This document shows positions 1 through 7,920 of a DNA stretch of 64,000 nucleotides, one piece after another (within the stretch, counting starts at the first letter, position 1; each line of letters starts with the position of its first letter). The position numbers were made by a program, and so were the translations under genes. Under the pieces are notes generated by a model that saw nothing but the letters and a program-made list of their open reading frames with translations, did no database searches and had not been told where the DNA came from. Origin of the DNA: Clostridia bacterium. Lineage in GTDB: Bacteria; Bacillota; Clostridia; Oscillospirales; Acutalibacteraceae. Location: assembly GCA_017513195.1 (NCBI GenBank), contig JAFXGM010000038.1:43400-107399 (forward strand), written 5' to 3'.

Positions 1-1284
1 TTCGGCGGTGACCCAATGTGGATTACCGAGGCTGTTGGCGGTATGGGTGAAGATGGCAGAACCCTTGTTAGCAAGAGTAGTTTCCGCGTGCTTAATACAC
101 TTTATACTCTCGGCTCTTCACCAGAGCCTAACCTTACTGTCCTTTGGTCAAAGCAGTTGCCCGACGGCTTTAAAAAGTTCTGCGCAAAGGTTTCAAAAGA
201 CACCGACTCTATTCAGTACGAAAATGACGATATTATGCGTCCGATTTACGGCGACGATTACGCCATTGCTTGCTGTGTATCGGCAATGAAGCTTGGTAAG
301 CAGATGCAGTTCTTTGGCGCACGTTGTAATTTGGCAAAGCTTTTAAACATCGCGCTTAACGGCGGTTACGACGCTATGAGCGGCATACATATAGGTCCGC
401 AAATGGAGCCTGTCGCAGACGAAAAGCTTAACTTTGACTCTGTTATGGAGCGTTATGATATTTATATTCAGTGGCTTTCACAGTTGTATGTAAAAACCAT
501 GAACGTTATTCACTATATGCACGACGAATACTGCTATGAAAAGGTACAGATGGCGCTTCACGATACCGACGTTGAACGCCTTATGGCGTTTGGTATAGCA
601 GGTCTTTCGGTTGTTGCCGACTCGCTTAGTGCTATCAAGTACGGCTGTGTTAAACCGGTAAGAAACGAAGAAGGCTTTATTGTTGATTATGATACAACCG
701 GTGATTTCCCCAAATTTGGTAATGACGACGACCGCGTTGACTCACTCGCTCAAGATATGACCCACCGCTTTATTGAGGCTCTTCGCAAGACCGAAACATA
801 TCGTGGCGCTGTGCACACATTGTCTGTTCTTACTATCACTTCAAACGTTATGTACGGTAAAAATACAGGCGCTACACCCGACGGCAGAAAATCGGGCGAG
901 CCATTTGCCCCCGGTGCTAACCCAATGCACAATCGTGAAGAAAACGGAGCGCTTGCGTCACTTAACTCGGTAGCAAAAATCAGTTACGACGATTGCCGTG
1001 ACGGTGTTTCAAATACATTCTCTATCACGCCTGAGGCACTCGGCAAAACCGACGAGGAACGCATTGACAATCTTGTCACCATTCTCGACGGCTACTTTGC
1101 AAAGAAAGCACACCACATAAACGTAAACGTGCTTAACCGCGAAACGCTGATGGATGCATACGAAAACCCCGACAAATACCCCAACCTTACCATTCGTGTA
1201 TCGGGTTATGCCGTTAACTTTAACAAGCTCTCACGCGAGCATCAACGCGAGGTTATAAGCCGTACCTTCCACACAGTATTATGA
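1..1284 (+). CDS. pflB: Pyruvate formate-lyase, C-terminal part (5' end outside window)
   Basis: The reading frame is open from base 1, so about 427 C-terminal residues of a protein normally near 750 are visible. Formate acetyltransferase splits pyruvate and CoA into acetyl-CoA and formate by a glycyl-radical mechanism in the anaerobic cytoplasm. The adjacent catalytic cysteine pair (IACCVS, codons at 271-276) and the C-terminal glycyl-radical loop RVSGYAV (Gly codon at 1204-1206) are both present, so the enzyme looks intact over the visible part. The stop codon overlaps the ATG of the activase gene (ATGA), indicating translational coupling. Identification is very secure; the start and promoter lie outside the window. 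Confidence 0.97.
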   Translation, partial: FGGDPMWITEAVGGMGEDGRTLVSKSSFRVLNTLYTLGSSPEPNLTVLWSKQLPDGFKKFCAKVSKDTDSIQYENDDIMRPIYGDDYAIACCVSAMKLGKQMQFFGARCNLAKLLNIALNGGYDAMSGIHIGPQMEPVADEKLNFDSVMERYDIYIQWLSQLYVKTMNVIHYMHDEYCYEKVQMALHDTDVERLMAFGIAGLSVVADSLSAIKYGCVKPVRNEEGFIVDYDTTGDFPKFGNDDDRVDSLAQDMTHRFIEALRKTETYRGAVHTLSVLTITSNVMYGKNTGATPDGRKSGEPFAPGANPMHNREENGALASLNSVAKISYDDCRDGVSNTFSITPEALGKTDEERIDNLVTILDGYFAKKAHHINVNVLNRETLMDAYENPDKYPNLTIRVSGYAVNFNKLSREHQREVISRTFHTVL

Positions 1285-1982
1285 TAAAAGGTAACATACA
1301 TTCATTACAATCTCTTGGCACAGTAGACGGCCCCGGTATTCGCTTTGTGGTGTTTATGCAGGGGTGTAACCTGCGTTGTGGCTGTTGCCATAACCCTGAC
1401 ACTTGGGAAATTAGTGGTGGCACCGAATACACACCCGAGCAGATACTCGAAAAGGTTTTGCGCTGTAAGGATTATTTTGGCAAAACGGGTGGTATTACCA
1501 TTTCGGGCGGTGAGCCACTGCTTCAAAGCGAATTTTGCTATGAGCTGTTTTCGCTATGTCACAATGAGGGCATTAACACCTGCCTTGACACCTCGGGCAG
1601 CATTTTAAACGAGGGTGCAAAAAAACTGCTGACAGTCACCGACCGCGTCTTGCTTGATATTAAATACACAAATGACGCCGATTACCTCGAGCACGTCGGT
1701 TGTGATATGCAAAAACCTCTCGAGTTTTTGACATATCTGCAAACACAAAAAATCCCCACCACCTTGCGGCAGGTAATTATACCCACCCTTACCGATAGTG
1801 AGGAAAATATAAAACTGTTAAAAGATATTGCCGAGGCTCACCCCGTGGTTGACAAAATTGAGCTATTGCCCTTTAGAAAAATTTGTCAGACGAAATATGA
1901 TAATATGAATATACCGTTTCGTTTTGGCAATATTCCGGAACCGACGCAAGAAACTATGAAAAATATAAATAAATTGCTATAG
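1281..1982 (+). CDS. pflA: Pyruvate formate-lyase activating enzyme (radical SAM)
   Basis: This 233-residue radical SAM protein installs the glycyl radical on pyruvate formate-lyase using S-adenosylmethionine and a [4Fe-4S] cluster. The cluster motif CxxxCxxC is at Cys29, Cys33 and Cys36, followed by HNPDTW, which is typical of PFL activases; the GGEP SAM-binding motif follows (SGGEPLL, near residue 77). Residue 35, usually Tyr in this motif, is Cys here. The length matches the family (about 240). The ATG overlaps the pflB stop by four bases, so the two are co-translated. A lipoprotein gene with its own ribosome site follows after 12 bases. Confidence 0.96.
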   Translation: MIKGNIHSLQSLGTVDGPGIRFVVFMQGCNLRCGCCHNPDTWEISGGTEYTPEQILEKVLRCKDYFGKTGGITISGGEPLLQSEFCYELFSLCHNEGINTCLDTSGSILNEGAKKLLTVTDRVLLDIKYTNDADYLEHVGCDMQKPLEFLTYLQTQKIPTTLRQVIIPTLTDSEENIKLLKDIAEAHPVVDKIELLPFRKICQTKYDNMNIPFRFGNIPEPTQETMKNINKLL

Positions 1983-1994
1983 GAGGAATTTATT

Positions 1995-2825
1995 GTGAAA
2001 AAATTTGTAAACTTCAAATCTTTATGTGCTTTGGCGCTATGCTTTGTTATGCTGTTTGCGTTGTGTGCATGTAACGACACAGATCCTCTTTCCACCAACG
2101 ACGACACGTCTTCCGAAATATCGGCACCTGCCGACAGCTCGGTTAATAGTTCTATCAACGATGATAGCGACACAACAACCTCATCGGTGGATTCTAACGT
2201 CGACACTTCTTCAAAAGACGAAGATAAACCGGTTTCATCTTCAAGCTCTGATAACGAAAGCTCTAAACCTTCGGTTGATACAACCCCGTCAACCCCAATC
2301 ACTTCAACCCCAACCCCCTCAACGCCAACTCCTTCTGCGCCCGCACAAAAGACCGAAAAGGAACTTATTGTCGGCAAGTGGCGCGGAGCGGTAGATATGG
2401 CACCGATGTTTTCGGAGGAAATGGGCTTTGAATTTAAAGGTGACGCAACAGTGTGGTGTGATATGGAGTTCACATCAGATGGTGCTATCTACGAAATAGT
2501 TAATAGAGTATCGCTAGAAGAAGCGTATTTCAATGTGTATACCGAATGGGTAAATAACCTTATTGCAACCCAAGGATTAACTATAGAACAATTTGAGACC
2601 GGTGCCGGTATGTCGTTTGATGAATACGTTAACGTTCTTGTAGAAACTTCTATGCAAATGGTTCCTATATCTGCTACACATTCATATAAGTTTGAAGGAA
2701 GCAATTTGTACATACTTCAACAAGGTGAAGCTAACTTTGAAAAAACAGAATACTCTTTTGAAGGCGACGACAAACTAATTTTAAATCAAGATGGCATTAA
2801 TGTAACCTATAACCGCAACCAATAA
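1995..2825 (+). CDS. Putative lipoprotein with Ser/Thr-rich linker
   Basis: The protein has 276 residues and starts at GTG behind a strong AGGAGG. A Lys-bearing N-terminus and hydrophobic stretch end in a lipobox-like LCAC around residue 26, so it is probably a membrane-anchored, cell-surface lipoprotein. Residues ~30-115 are a low-complexity Ser/Thr/Asp/Pro linker, rich in SSS and TPT runs. The remaining ~160 residues form a folded-looking domain beginning IVGKWRG, a pattern seen in lipocalin-like secreted domains of Clostridia. No enzymatic motif is visible. It lies 12 bases after pflA but is functionally unlike it, so co-transcription may be incidental. Confidence 0.75.
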   Translation: MKKFVNFKSLCALALCFVMLFALCACNDTDPLSTNDDTSSEISAPADSSVNSSINDDSDTTTSSVDSNVDTSSKDEDKPVSSSSSDNESSKPSVDTTPSTPITSTPTPSTPTPSAPAQKTEKELIVGKWRGAVDMAPMFSEEMGFEFKGDATVWCDMEFTSDGAIYEIVNRVSLEEAYFNVYTEWVNNLIATQGLTIEQFETGAGMSFDEYVNVLVETSMQMVPISATHSYKFEGSNLYILQQGEANFEKTEYSFEGDDKLILNQDGINVTYNRNQ

Positions 2826-2900
2826 TCCCTCATATTATGATATTTCATATTTAAAGCAAACCTTTGCCGATAACAAAAAACTTAAGGTTTAATCTAATCC

Positions 2901-2958
2901 TTGCCTCCCTCTGACGAGGGAGGTGGATTTTTGCATAGCAAAAAGACGGAGGGAGAGA
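2901..2958. repeat. REP/MITE-like palindromic element, left copy flanking DUF559 gene
   Basis: This short GC-richer palindromic sequence contains CTCCCTCTGACGAGGGAG (2905-2922) and ends in GAGGGAGAGA. The inverted complement of both blocks occurs at 3303-3354 on the other side of the DUF559 gene, so the gene sits between imperfect inverted repeats of about 55 bases. The architecture resembles the elements at 14591-14639 and 42992-43037. Confidence 0.7.
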
Positions 2959-3012
2959 AATGAAAGAATATAACAAATCAAATATCCCTCTTGCAAAAGT
3001 GTTGAGGAAAAT

Positions 3013-3360
3013 ATGACCCCTTGGGAACGAAAACTTTGGTATACTTTTCTTAAAAACCATCCCTTCCGTTTTCAAAGACAAAAGGCCATTGGAAACCATA
3101 TAGTAGATTTCTATTGTGCAAAAGCCAAATTAGTTATAGAACTTGATGGCGGTGGACACTATACCGAAGAACAATCAAAAAATGATGTTATTCGCACAAA
3201 AGAATTAGAAAAATCGGGCTTGACCGTTTTAAGAATTTGTAATTTAGATATTGACCGTAATTATCGCGGTGTATGTGAATATATAGATTGGGCGGTTAAA
3301 AAATCTCTCCCTCAGTCAGCTTTGCTGACAGCTCCCTCGTCAGAGGGAGCCAAGCAGTAG
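3013..3360 (+). CDS. DUF559 domain protein, N-terminus split off by a frameshift
   Basis: The 115-residue product matches the DUF559 family of small, Vsr/endonuclease-fold-like proteins (motifs TPWERKLW, HIVDFYC, ELDGGGHY). Family members usually begin about 18 residues earlier with a segment ending LRKNMTPWERKLW. That segment is present in another frame: an ORF from ATG 2960 encodes MKEYNK...KVLRK, then one base appears missing in the A-run near 3008-3012, giving stop TGA overlapping ATG 3013. A restart at 3013 by coupling is possible. The C-terminal ~18 codons run into the flanking repeat. The function of DUF559 is unproven; nuclease activity is only an inference from fold. Confidence 0.7.
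   Translation: MTPWERKLWYTFLKNHPFRFQRQKAIGNHIVDFYCAKAKLVIELDGGGHYTEEQSKNDVIRTKELEKSGLTVLRICNLDIDRNYRGVCEYIDWAVKKSLPQSALLTAPSSEGAKQ
3303..3354. repeat. REP/MITE-like palindromic element, right copy
   Basis: This element reads CTCTCCCTCAG, an inner hairpin TCAGCtttGCTGA, then CTCCCTCGTCAGAGGGAG (3332-3349). It is the inverted counterpart of 2901-2958, sharing an exact 18-base block and an exact 10-base block. It overlaps the 3' end of the DUF559 reading frame, supplying its last codons. Confidence 0.7.
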
Positions 3361-3381
3361 ATTATTGATTGCGAAAATATT

Positions 3382-3408
3382 AAAAGCGAGGAGTATTCCT
3401 CGCTTTTT
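3382..3408. terminator. Bidirectional intrinsic terminator
   Basis: The hairpin AAAAGCGAGGA-gtat-TCCTCGCTTTTT has T-runs on both strands. It lies between the convergent DUF559 gene and the small minus-strand gene at 3410-3535. Confidence 0.85.
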
Positions 3409-3409
3409 G

Positions 3410-3535
3410 TTATTCTATAGTTTCATCGGTTTCTATGTATATTTCTTCACACGCTTGTTCGACATTTTTTAACATTTCAATAGCCGTTTCGACACTGTCA
3501 AGCAAGTTTAAGTACATTTGCTTATAATCAGGCAT
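3410..3535 (-). CDS. Small hypothetical protein (41 residues)
   Basis: I place the start at the ATG at 3533-3535 because AAAGGAGGG lies 7 bases upstream; the longer open frame to 3619 would run back through a terminator. The product MPDYKQMYLNLLDSVETAIE... is acidic and predicted largely helical, with no membrane segment or cysteine cluster. Similar short acidic helical proteins of unknown role are frequent in Clostridia and their phages. It is read downstream of the small RNA unit 3594-3738, whose terminator ends about 60 bases before this start, so some expression may come by read-through. No function can be assigned. Confidence 0.65.
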   Translation of the reverse strand: MPDYKQMYLNLLDSVETAIEMLKNVEQACEEIYIETDETIE

Positions 3536-3593
3536 AGATATACCCTCCTTTATAACAATATAAAATTTATTGTTACAACGGCCATTGAACAAA

Positions 3594-3738
3594 ATAAAAA
3601 AGTGCGCAACCGAAGTCACGCACCAAAAAAACGATGCTTAACTTCTGTTGCGACACAGTCTACCCTAAGCAGATAATTAAGTTAAGACATACATTTTTTT
3701 AAAATGTACATCTACTCAGGGTGAAAAATATGTGTCGC
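3594..3738 (-). ncRNA. Candidate structured small RNA, about 145 nt, own promoter and terminator
   Basis: The predicted transcript starts near 3738, just after a promoter, and ends in an intrinsic terminator. Three nested complementary pairs are visible: GCGACACA (3731-3738) with UGUGUCGC (3650-3657); a 13-bp helix of 3710-3722 with 3662-3674 using only canonical and G-U pairs; and an apical AU-rich hairpin. The terminator hairpin GUGCGUGAC-UUCG-GUUGCGCAC (3602-3623) has a UUCG tetraloop and is followed by UUUUUUAUUUU. There is no open reading frame of note. An asymmetric internal loop between the two helices recalls 6S RNA architecture, but it is shorter and I recognise no 6S signature. It could also be a leader of the 41-residue gene. 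Confidence 0.7.
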
Positions 3739-3744
3739 ACGATT

Positions 3745-3773
3745 ATCTTACCACAAATAAAAATTACCGTCAA
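3745..3773 (-). promoter_or_regulatory. Promoter of the 3594-3738 small RNA
   Basis: On the minus strand the -35 is TTGACG (3768-3773), the spacer is exactly 17 bases and the -10 is TAAGAT (3745-3750). The expected start is near 3738, exactly at the first base of the RNA's closing stem. Confidence 0.7.
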
Positions 3774-3855
3774 GTAATTCGACAAAACATTTCAAAATAA
3801 AATAAAATATTACAAAAAATCAATCCCCTGCCATACGTAGAGGATTGATTATAAA

Positions 3856-5217
3856 TTATGCTTTGTGCATTCGTAAACCTTTTGGGTAGTGATTTTTAGC
3901 CACACCGTTTGAAACTTTAGCGCCGCCAACTGATACGCCGCAAACGGTAACCACCGCCCAGCCGTTTGCACAGTCAGCCTTTATTTCTTCGCCGCGAAGA
4001 TATTTTTGCAAATCTTCACTATCGACAGCAAGGTCAATCTTGCGTTTAAAATTGTTGCCGTATGCCATAAACAGTTGATGATGCGGCAAAAGGTAGTTTT
4101 TCTTGATTTCACCTATTGTCACACCGCACATAAAGGCAGTGCCCTTTTTAATTTCGATACCGCCGCCATAAAAAACGGGTGTATCACCGTAAAGGGTTAT
4201 ATCGTCTTTATTATAGTTTTCGAGCGTATCATTTAAAAAGTCGATTAATACGGGGTTAGGTTTATCGTTTTTCTTTTGTGCGGTGCGGCTGTTGCTTGCT
4301 TTTTCACCATTGTGACGAAGAACCGCCATAAACTGACCCTCGCCACGTGTTTTGTGGGGGTAGCATCTACGTGCAAAGTTTATATTTTGGCACTCACAAC
4401 CGTCAAAACGCACGCCGTTTGACGTTGCTTTTTGCACGCAGTCGGCAGTGGGCACAATCTCAAAGTCGGGGTGCCGCTTTAAAAACGCATCTATTTGCAT
4501 TTCGTTTTCTTCTAAAGAAAAGGTGCAGGTAGCGTATATTATTGTGCCGCCGCTAGCCAAACATTTTACTGCATTTTCTAAAATATCGTGCTGACGCTGG
4601 GCGCACATTTTTACGTTTTCCTCGCTCCACTCGTCAATTGCTACCTGCTCTTTGCGGAACATTCCCTCGCCCGAGCAGGGCGCATCTACCATAATAACGT
4701 CAAACGTATCGGGAAAAGTAGCCGCAAGGCGTGCTGTGTCCATGCAGGTAGTAACACAATTTTTAAGACCTAATCGCTCTATGTTGCCTGTAAGTATTTT
4801 ACAGCGCGAGGGAACAATCTCATTTGACACAAGCAGTCCCTCGTCACCAATTTTATTTTTTAATTGAGTGCTTTTGCCACCGGGGGCGGCGCACATATCG
4901 AGTACCTTACTGCCTTTTGCAATATCAATACATTCGGCGGGCGCCATTGCGGCAGGCTCTTGAACGTAAATTAGCCCCGCGTGGTGAAAGGGGTGGTTTC
5001 CAACCTTTTCATAGTCAAGATAATACCCGTTTTGTACGTAAGGTATTTTTTCGTTGCCAAAAGGATTGATTTTTTCAAAGCTTTCTATGGAAATCTTATC
5101 GGTATTTATTCTGAATGCCTTTACGGGCGACTCGTTTACCGCCTTTTCATAAAGTGGATACTCATCACCAAGCAAGGCTTTCATTCGGTTTACAAAATCT
5201 TGTGGTAATTGTTTCAT
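3856..5217 (-). CDS. rsmF: rRNA cytosine-C5 methyltransferase, RsmF/NOL1-NOP2-Sun family
   Basis: The 453-residue enzyme transfers methyl from SAM to a cytosine C5 in RNA, most likely 16S rRNA. The SAM site LDMCAAPGGKS is at about residues 105-115, the first catalytic-type motif is DAPCSGEGMF, and the second cysteine is in YATCTFS, the TC motif of this family. The PCSGEGMFRK form and the ~150-residue C-terminal extension (PUA-like) point to RsmF/YebU rather than RsmB. The ATG overlaps the rsmE stop (ATGA), so the two rRNA methylases form an operon. The exact target base is inferred from the family, not from this sequence. Confidence 0.9.
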   Translation of the reverse strand: MKQLPQDFVNRMKALLGDEYPLYEKAVNESPVKAFRINTDKISIESFEKINPFGNEKIPYVQNGYYLDYEKVGNHPFHHAGLIYVQEPAAMAPAECIDIAKGSKVLDMCAAPGGKSTQLKNKIGDEGLLVSNEIVPSRCKILTGNIERLGLKNCVTTCMDTARLAATFPDTFDVIMVDAPCSGEGMFRKEQVAIDEWSEENVKMCAQRQHDILENAVKCLASGGTIIYATCTFSLEENEMQIDAFLKRHPDFEIVPTADCVQKATSNGVRFDGCECQNINFARRCYPHKTRGEGQFMAVLRHNGEKASNSRTAQKKNDKPNPVLIDFLNDTLENYNKDDITLYGDTPVFYGGGIEIKKGTAFMCGVTIGEIKKNYLLPHHQLFMAYGNNFKRKIDLAVDSEDLQKYLRGEEIKADCANGWAVVTVCGVSVGGAKVSNGVAKNHYPKGLRMHKA

Positions 5218-5960
5218 CAGTTTAGTTCCATTTCGCTATATAGCATACACATTGCAATGGTGGTTATTGCCGCCGTTTCGGTGCGTAATATACGGCTGCC
5301 TAACGATATAACCTTGCCGCCAATTTCTAATGCATCTTCAATTTCCTTTTGCTCAAAGCCACCTTCGGGGCCTATGATAATGCCAACGTTCATTCCGCTT
5401 TTTATCTCTGATAATGCGGTTTTTGTAGCCGACATACCATCGGCACATTCATAAGGCACAAGCAACAAATCAAGCTCTTTTGCCCGTGCTATGAATTCTT
5501 TATACGACAAAACATCACAAACCTCGGGTACCGCGGTGCGTTTGCTTTGCTTTGCGGCGGCTTCGGCTATTGCCTGCCAACGCTCACGTTTGCTCTTTTT
5601 CTTTTTATCGTCTATTTTTACAATGCTTCGTTTCATAGAAACAGGGGTTACGGTTGCAACACCCAATTCTACTGCCTTTTGAATTATAAGCTCTAGCTTA
5701 TCGCTTTTGGGTAGACCTTGGAAAAGGTGAATATTTATAGGCAAATTGGTGGATTGATAATTCGGCTTTATGATTTTTGCAACAACCGTGTCAATTTCGA
5801 TGCTTTCAAGCTCGCACAGGTCGCTTACACCCTCACAGCTTACCAAAAACTGCTCACCCATATTCATTCGCAAAACGTTTTTTATATGATTATAATCGGC
5901 TCCCGCTATAAAGTAACGGCCGTCTTTTTTTGCAGTGTTTTCAACAAAAAAGTTGTACAT
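5217..5960 (-). CDS. rsmE: 16S rRNA m3U1498 methyltransferase
   Basis: The protein has 247 residues, the usual RsmE length. It methylates N3 of U1498 in 16S rRNA. The C-terminal SPOUT-type knot motifs are clear: IIGPEGGF and SLGSRILRTETA. The N-terminal PUA-like domain starts MYNFFVEN. The start ATG at 5958-5960 follows AAGGGTG. It is the first gene of the rsmE-rsmF pair. Identification is secure. Confidence 0.95.
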   Translation of the reverse strand: MYNFFVENTAKKDGRYFIAGADYNHIKNVLRMNMGEQFLVSCEGVSDLCELESIEIDTVVAKIIKPNYQSTNLPINIHLFQGLPKSDKLELIIQKAVELGVATVTPVSMKRSIVKIDDKKKKSKRERWQAIAEAAAKQSKRTAVPEVCDVLSYKEFIARAKELDLLLVPYECADGMSATKTALSEIKSGMNVGIIIGPEGGFEQKEIEDALEIGGKVISLGSRILRTETAAITTIAMCMLYSEMELN

Positions 5961-6073
5961 TTAAATTCACCCTTTTATGCGCTATATATTTTAATTATAT
6001 AAAAATCTCTCGCAATTTCAATTCCTAATTTTGTTTTCAAAACCAAAACAATCTATACAGTGCAAACATTTAT

Positions 6074-6103
6074 TTGACAATTGTACGTTGCATAGGCTAT
6101 AAT
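6074..6103 (+). promoter_or_regulatory. Promoter of the CotH lipoprotein gene
   Basis: TTGACA (6074-6079), an 18-base spacer and TATAAT (6098-6103), both hexamers matching consensus exactly. The gene starts 34 bases downstream behind AAGGAG. Confidence 0.75.
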
Positions 6104-6137
6104 GACCTTGTAAACATATCTTATAAGGAGTGGTAAC

Positions 6138-7883
6138 GTGAAGAAATTATTGGCAATATTATTAGCGGTGATGCTCGTTATTTCATGCTGCTCTTGTGCG
6201 GCAGACAATTCTGACAAACAGTCTAGCACTAACGAACCGGTAACATCTACCCAAACCGACGCTAATGTTGATAACGACGATGCCGGTGATATAATCGACG
6301 ACGGTAATACCAATGAAGATGTTGCAAGCGATGAATCCTCAAGCGAGGAAAACTCCTCGGGCGATAAGCCAAACAATAGCAAGCCCGACACCACAAAACC
6401 CGATAAAGATGATAATACCAGCAGTGAAGATACCACCACAAAGCCGGAAAAACCATCCGATAAAGATGAGCAAGAGGAAGAAAAGGAAGACGAAAAGCCT
6501 GTATCCTCTGCTGGCTCTGCTACCTGCTCTCACACATACAAAAATGCCACCTGCACAAAGCCAAAGACCTGTAGTAAATGCGGAAAAACCATTGGCTCAA
6601 AGCTTGGTCACTCATACAAAGAAGCCACCTGTACAAGACCTAAAACCTGTACCGTTTGCGGCACTATGAGCGGCAACGCATTAGGTCATAATTATGTTTT
6701 GGGCGAATGCACAATATGTAAGGATTACAGCAAATCATACTGTCCAAAGCTATATTTTACGGGTGATATGTCAAAAATCACCGACCCAAAGCAAACCAGT
6801 AAAAAAATTGAGTGCGACATCGACTTTGAGTATAGAAGTCGAGGTCAAACTGTGGATGGCGCGGCAAAAATTAAAATTCAAGGTACTTCAAGTACACAAT
6901 ACGCCAAAAAGAATTATACAATCACTTTGTACGATGACTCGAATTATTCATCCAAAAAGAAGCTTGATGTCGGTTGGGGCGCTCAGAGCAAATATTGCTT
7001 AAAAGCCAACTGGATTGACAAGACCCATTCTCGTAATGTTGTTACAGCAAAGCTTGGCGCGCAAATGCAGGCTAAATACGGCTTGTTTAACGTAGCTCCA
7101 CACAACGGCACTGTCGACGGTTTTCCTGTTGAAATATACATAAACGGTGAATTTCACGGCCTTTATACCATGAACATTCCAAAGGATGAATGGATGTTTG
7201 GTATGGACAAAAACAACCCTAACCACATTGTTATTTGCGGCGAAAACTGGAACGACCCCGTTCTTTTCAAATCAATTCCCACGGATTTAAAGGACTGGAC
7301 AGTCGAGGCAGGTCCTGAAGACGACGCAACGCTCCAAAAGGTACAGCGTTTGGTTAAATTTGTTAAAGACAGCAGTGACGCTGAATTTAAAGCAAATTTT
7401 GACCAATATCTTAATTTTGATTCAACCATCAATTACTACATAATGATGAACTGCGCTTGGCTTTCTGATAACGCAGGAAAAAATATGTTGCTTGCAACCT
7501 ACGACGGCAAGGTGTGGTACCCAACGCTTTACGACCTTGATACAAGCTGGGGCACACACTGGAAGGGTACCAGCTTATACAACTACAGTAGCGGAGTTAT
7601 AAACGGTAGCAACAGCCTATTGTGGCAGCGTATAGAAAAGCTTTACAAAAAAGAAATTGCCGCCCGTTATTTTGAATTGCGCCAAAGCGTTCTCAGCAAA
7701 GAGAACATTATGGCAGAGTTTAACAACTTTAAGGCAAGCATTCCAAAAGAAGTGTTAGACCGCGAAACAGCTAAATGGAACACAGCAGAACACCCAATTC
7801 CCGGTTATGATATAAGTCAAATTGAAGAATATATTAATATCGTTTTTCCACGTCTTGATAATAGATTTAGCGGATGGAAATAA
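6138..7883 (+). CDS. CotH-family lipoprotein with tandem cysteine repeats
   Basis: The 581-residue protein starts at GTG behind AAGGAG. Residues 1-21 are a lipoprotein signal ending in a Cys-rich lipobox (SCCSCAAD). Residues ~25-130 are an acidic Asp/Ser/Lys linker. Next come two copies of a Cys motif (ATCTKPKTCSKCG and ATCTRPKTCTVCG, each followed by GH), possibly metal-binding. From ~residue 215 to the end is a CotH domain with IKIQGTSSTQYAKKNY, LKANW and the catalytic-type YDLDTSWG. CotH proteins are atypical protein kinases of spore coats; many Clostridial surface paralogues exist, so the role here is open. Export and anchoring are inferred. Confidence 0.85.
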   Translation: MKKLLAILLAVMLVISCCSCAADNSDKQSSTNEPVTSTQTDANVDNDDAGDIIDDGNTNEDVASDESSSEENSSGDKPNNSKPDTTKPDKDDNTSSEDTTTKPEKPSDKDEQEEEKEDEKPVSSAGSATCSHTYKNATCTKPKTCSKCGKTIGSKLGHSYKEATCTRPKTCTVCGTMSGNALGHNYVLGECTICKDYSKSYCPKLYFTGDMSKITDPKQTSKKIECDIDFEYRSRGQTVDGAAKIKIQGTSSTQYAKKNYTITLYDDSNYSSKKKLDVGWGAQSKYCLKANWIDKTHSRNVVTAKLGAQMQAKYGLFNVAPHNGTVDGFPVEIYINGEFHGLYTMNIPKDEWMFGMDKNNPNHIVICGENWNDPVLFKSIPTDLKDWTVEAGPEDDATLQKVQRLVKFVKDSSDAEFKANFDQYLNFDSTINYYIMMNCAWLSDNAGKNMLLATYDGKVWYPTLYDLDTSWGTHWKGTSLYNYSSGVINGSNSLLWQRIEKLYKKEIAARYFELRQSVLSKENIMAEFNNFKASIPKEVLDRETAKWNTAEHPIPGYDISQIEEYINIVFPRLDNRFSGWK

Positions 7884-7892
7884 TAAATAAAG

Positions 7893-7920
7893 AGCTCGGC
7901 TTTTAAAGGCCGAGCTTTTT
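7893..7920. terminator. Bidirectional terminator between convergent genes
   Basis: The AGCTCGGC...GCCGAGCT hairpin is flanked by A- and T-rich tracts. It serves the CotH gene and overlaps the last codons of the MmgE/PrpD gene on the other strand. Confidence 0.85.

Noticed and set aside
1886-2473. 195-codon minus-strand ORF opposite the lipoprotein
   Set aside because: It mirrors the low-complexity Ser/Asp linker of the plus-strand gene, with Val/Ser/Glu-rich composition and no ribosome site. Shadow frame.
3536-3619. N-terminal extension of the 41-residue gene
   Set aside because: It would run through an intrinsic terminator, and a strong ribosome site supports the ATG at 3533.
3630-3650. 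5S-like ACAGAAGUUAAG in the small RNA
   Set aside because: The match is a short coincidence; the 5S fold and length are absent.
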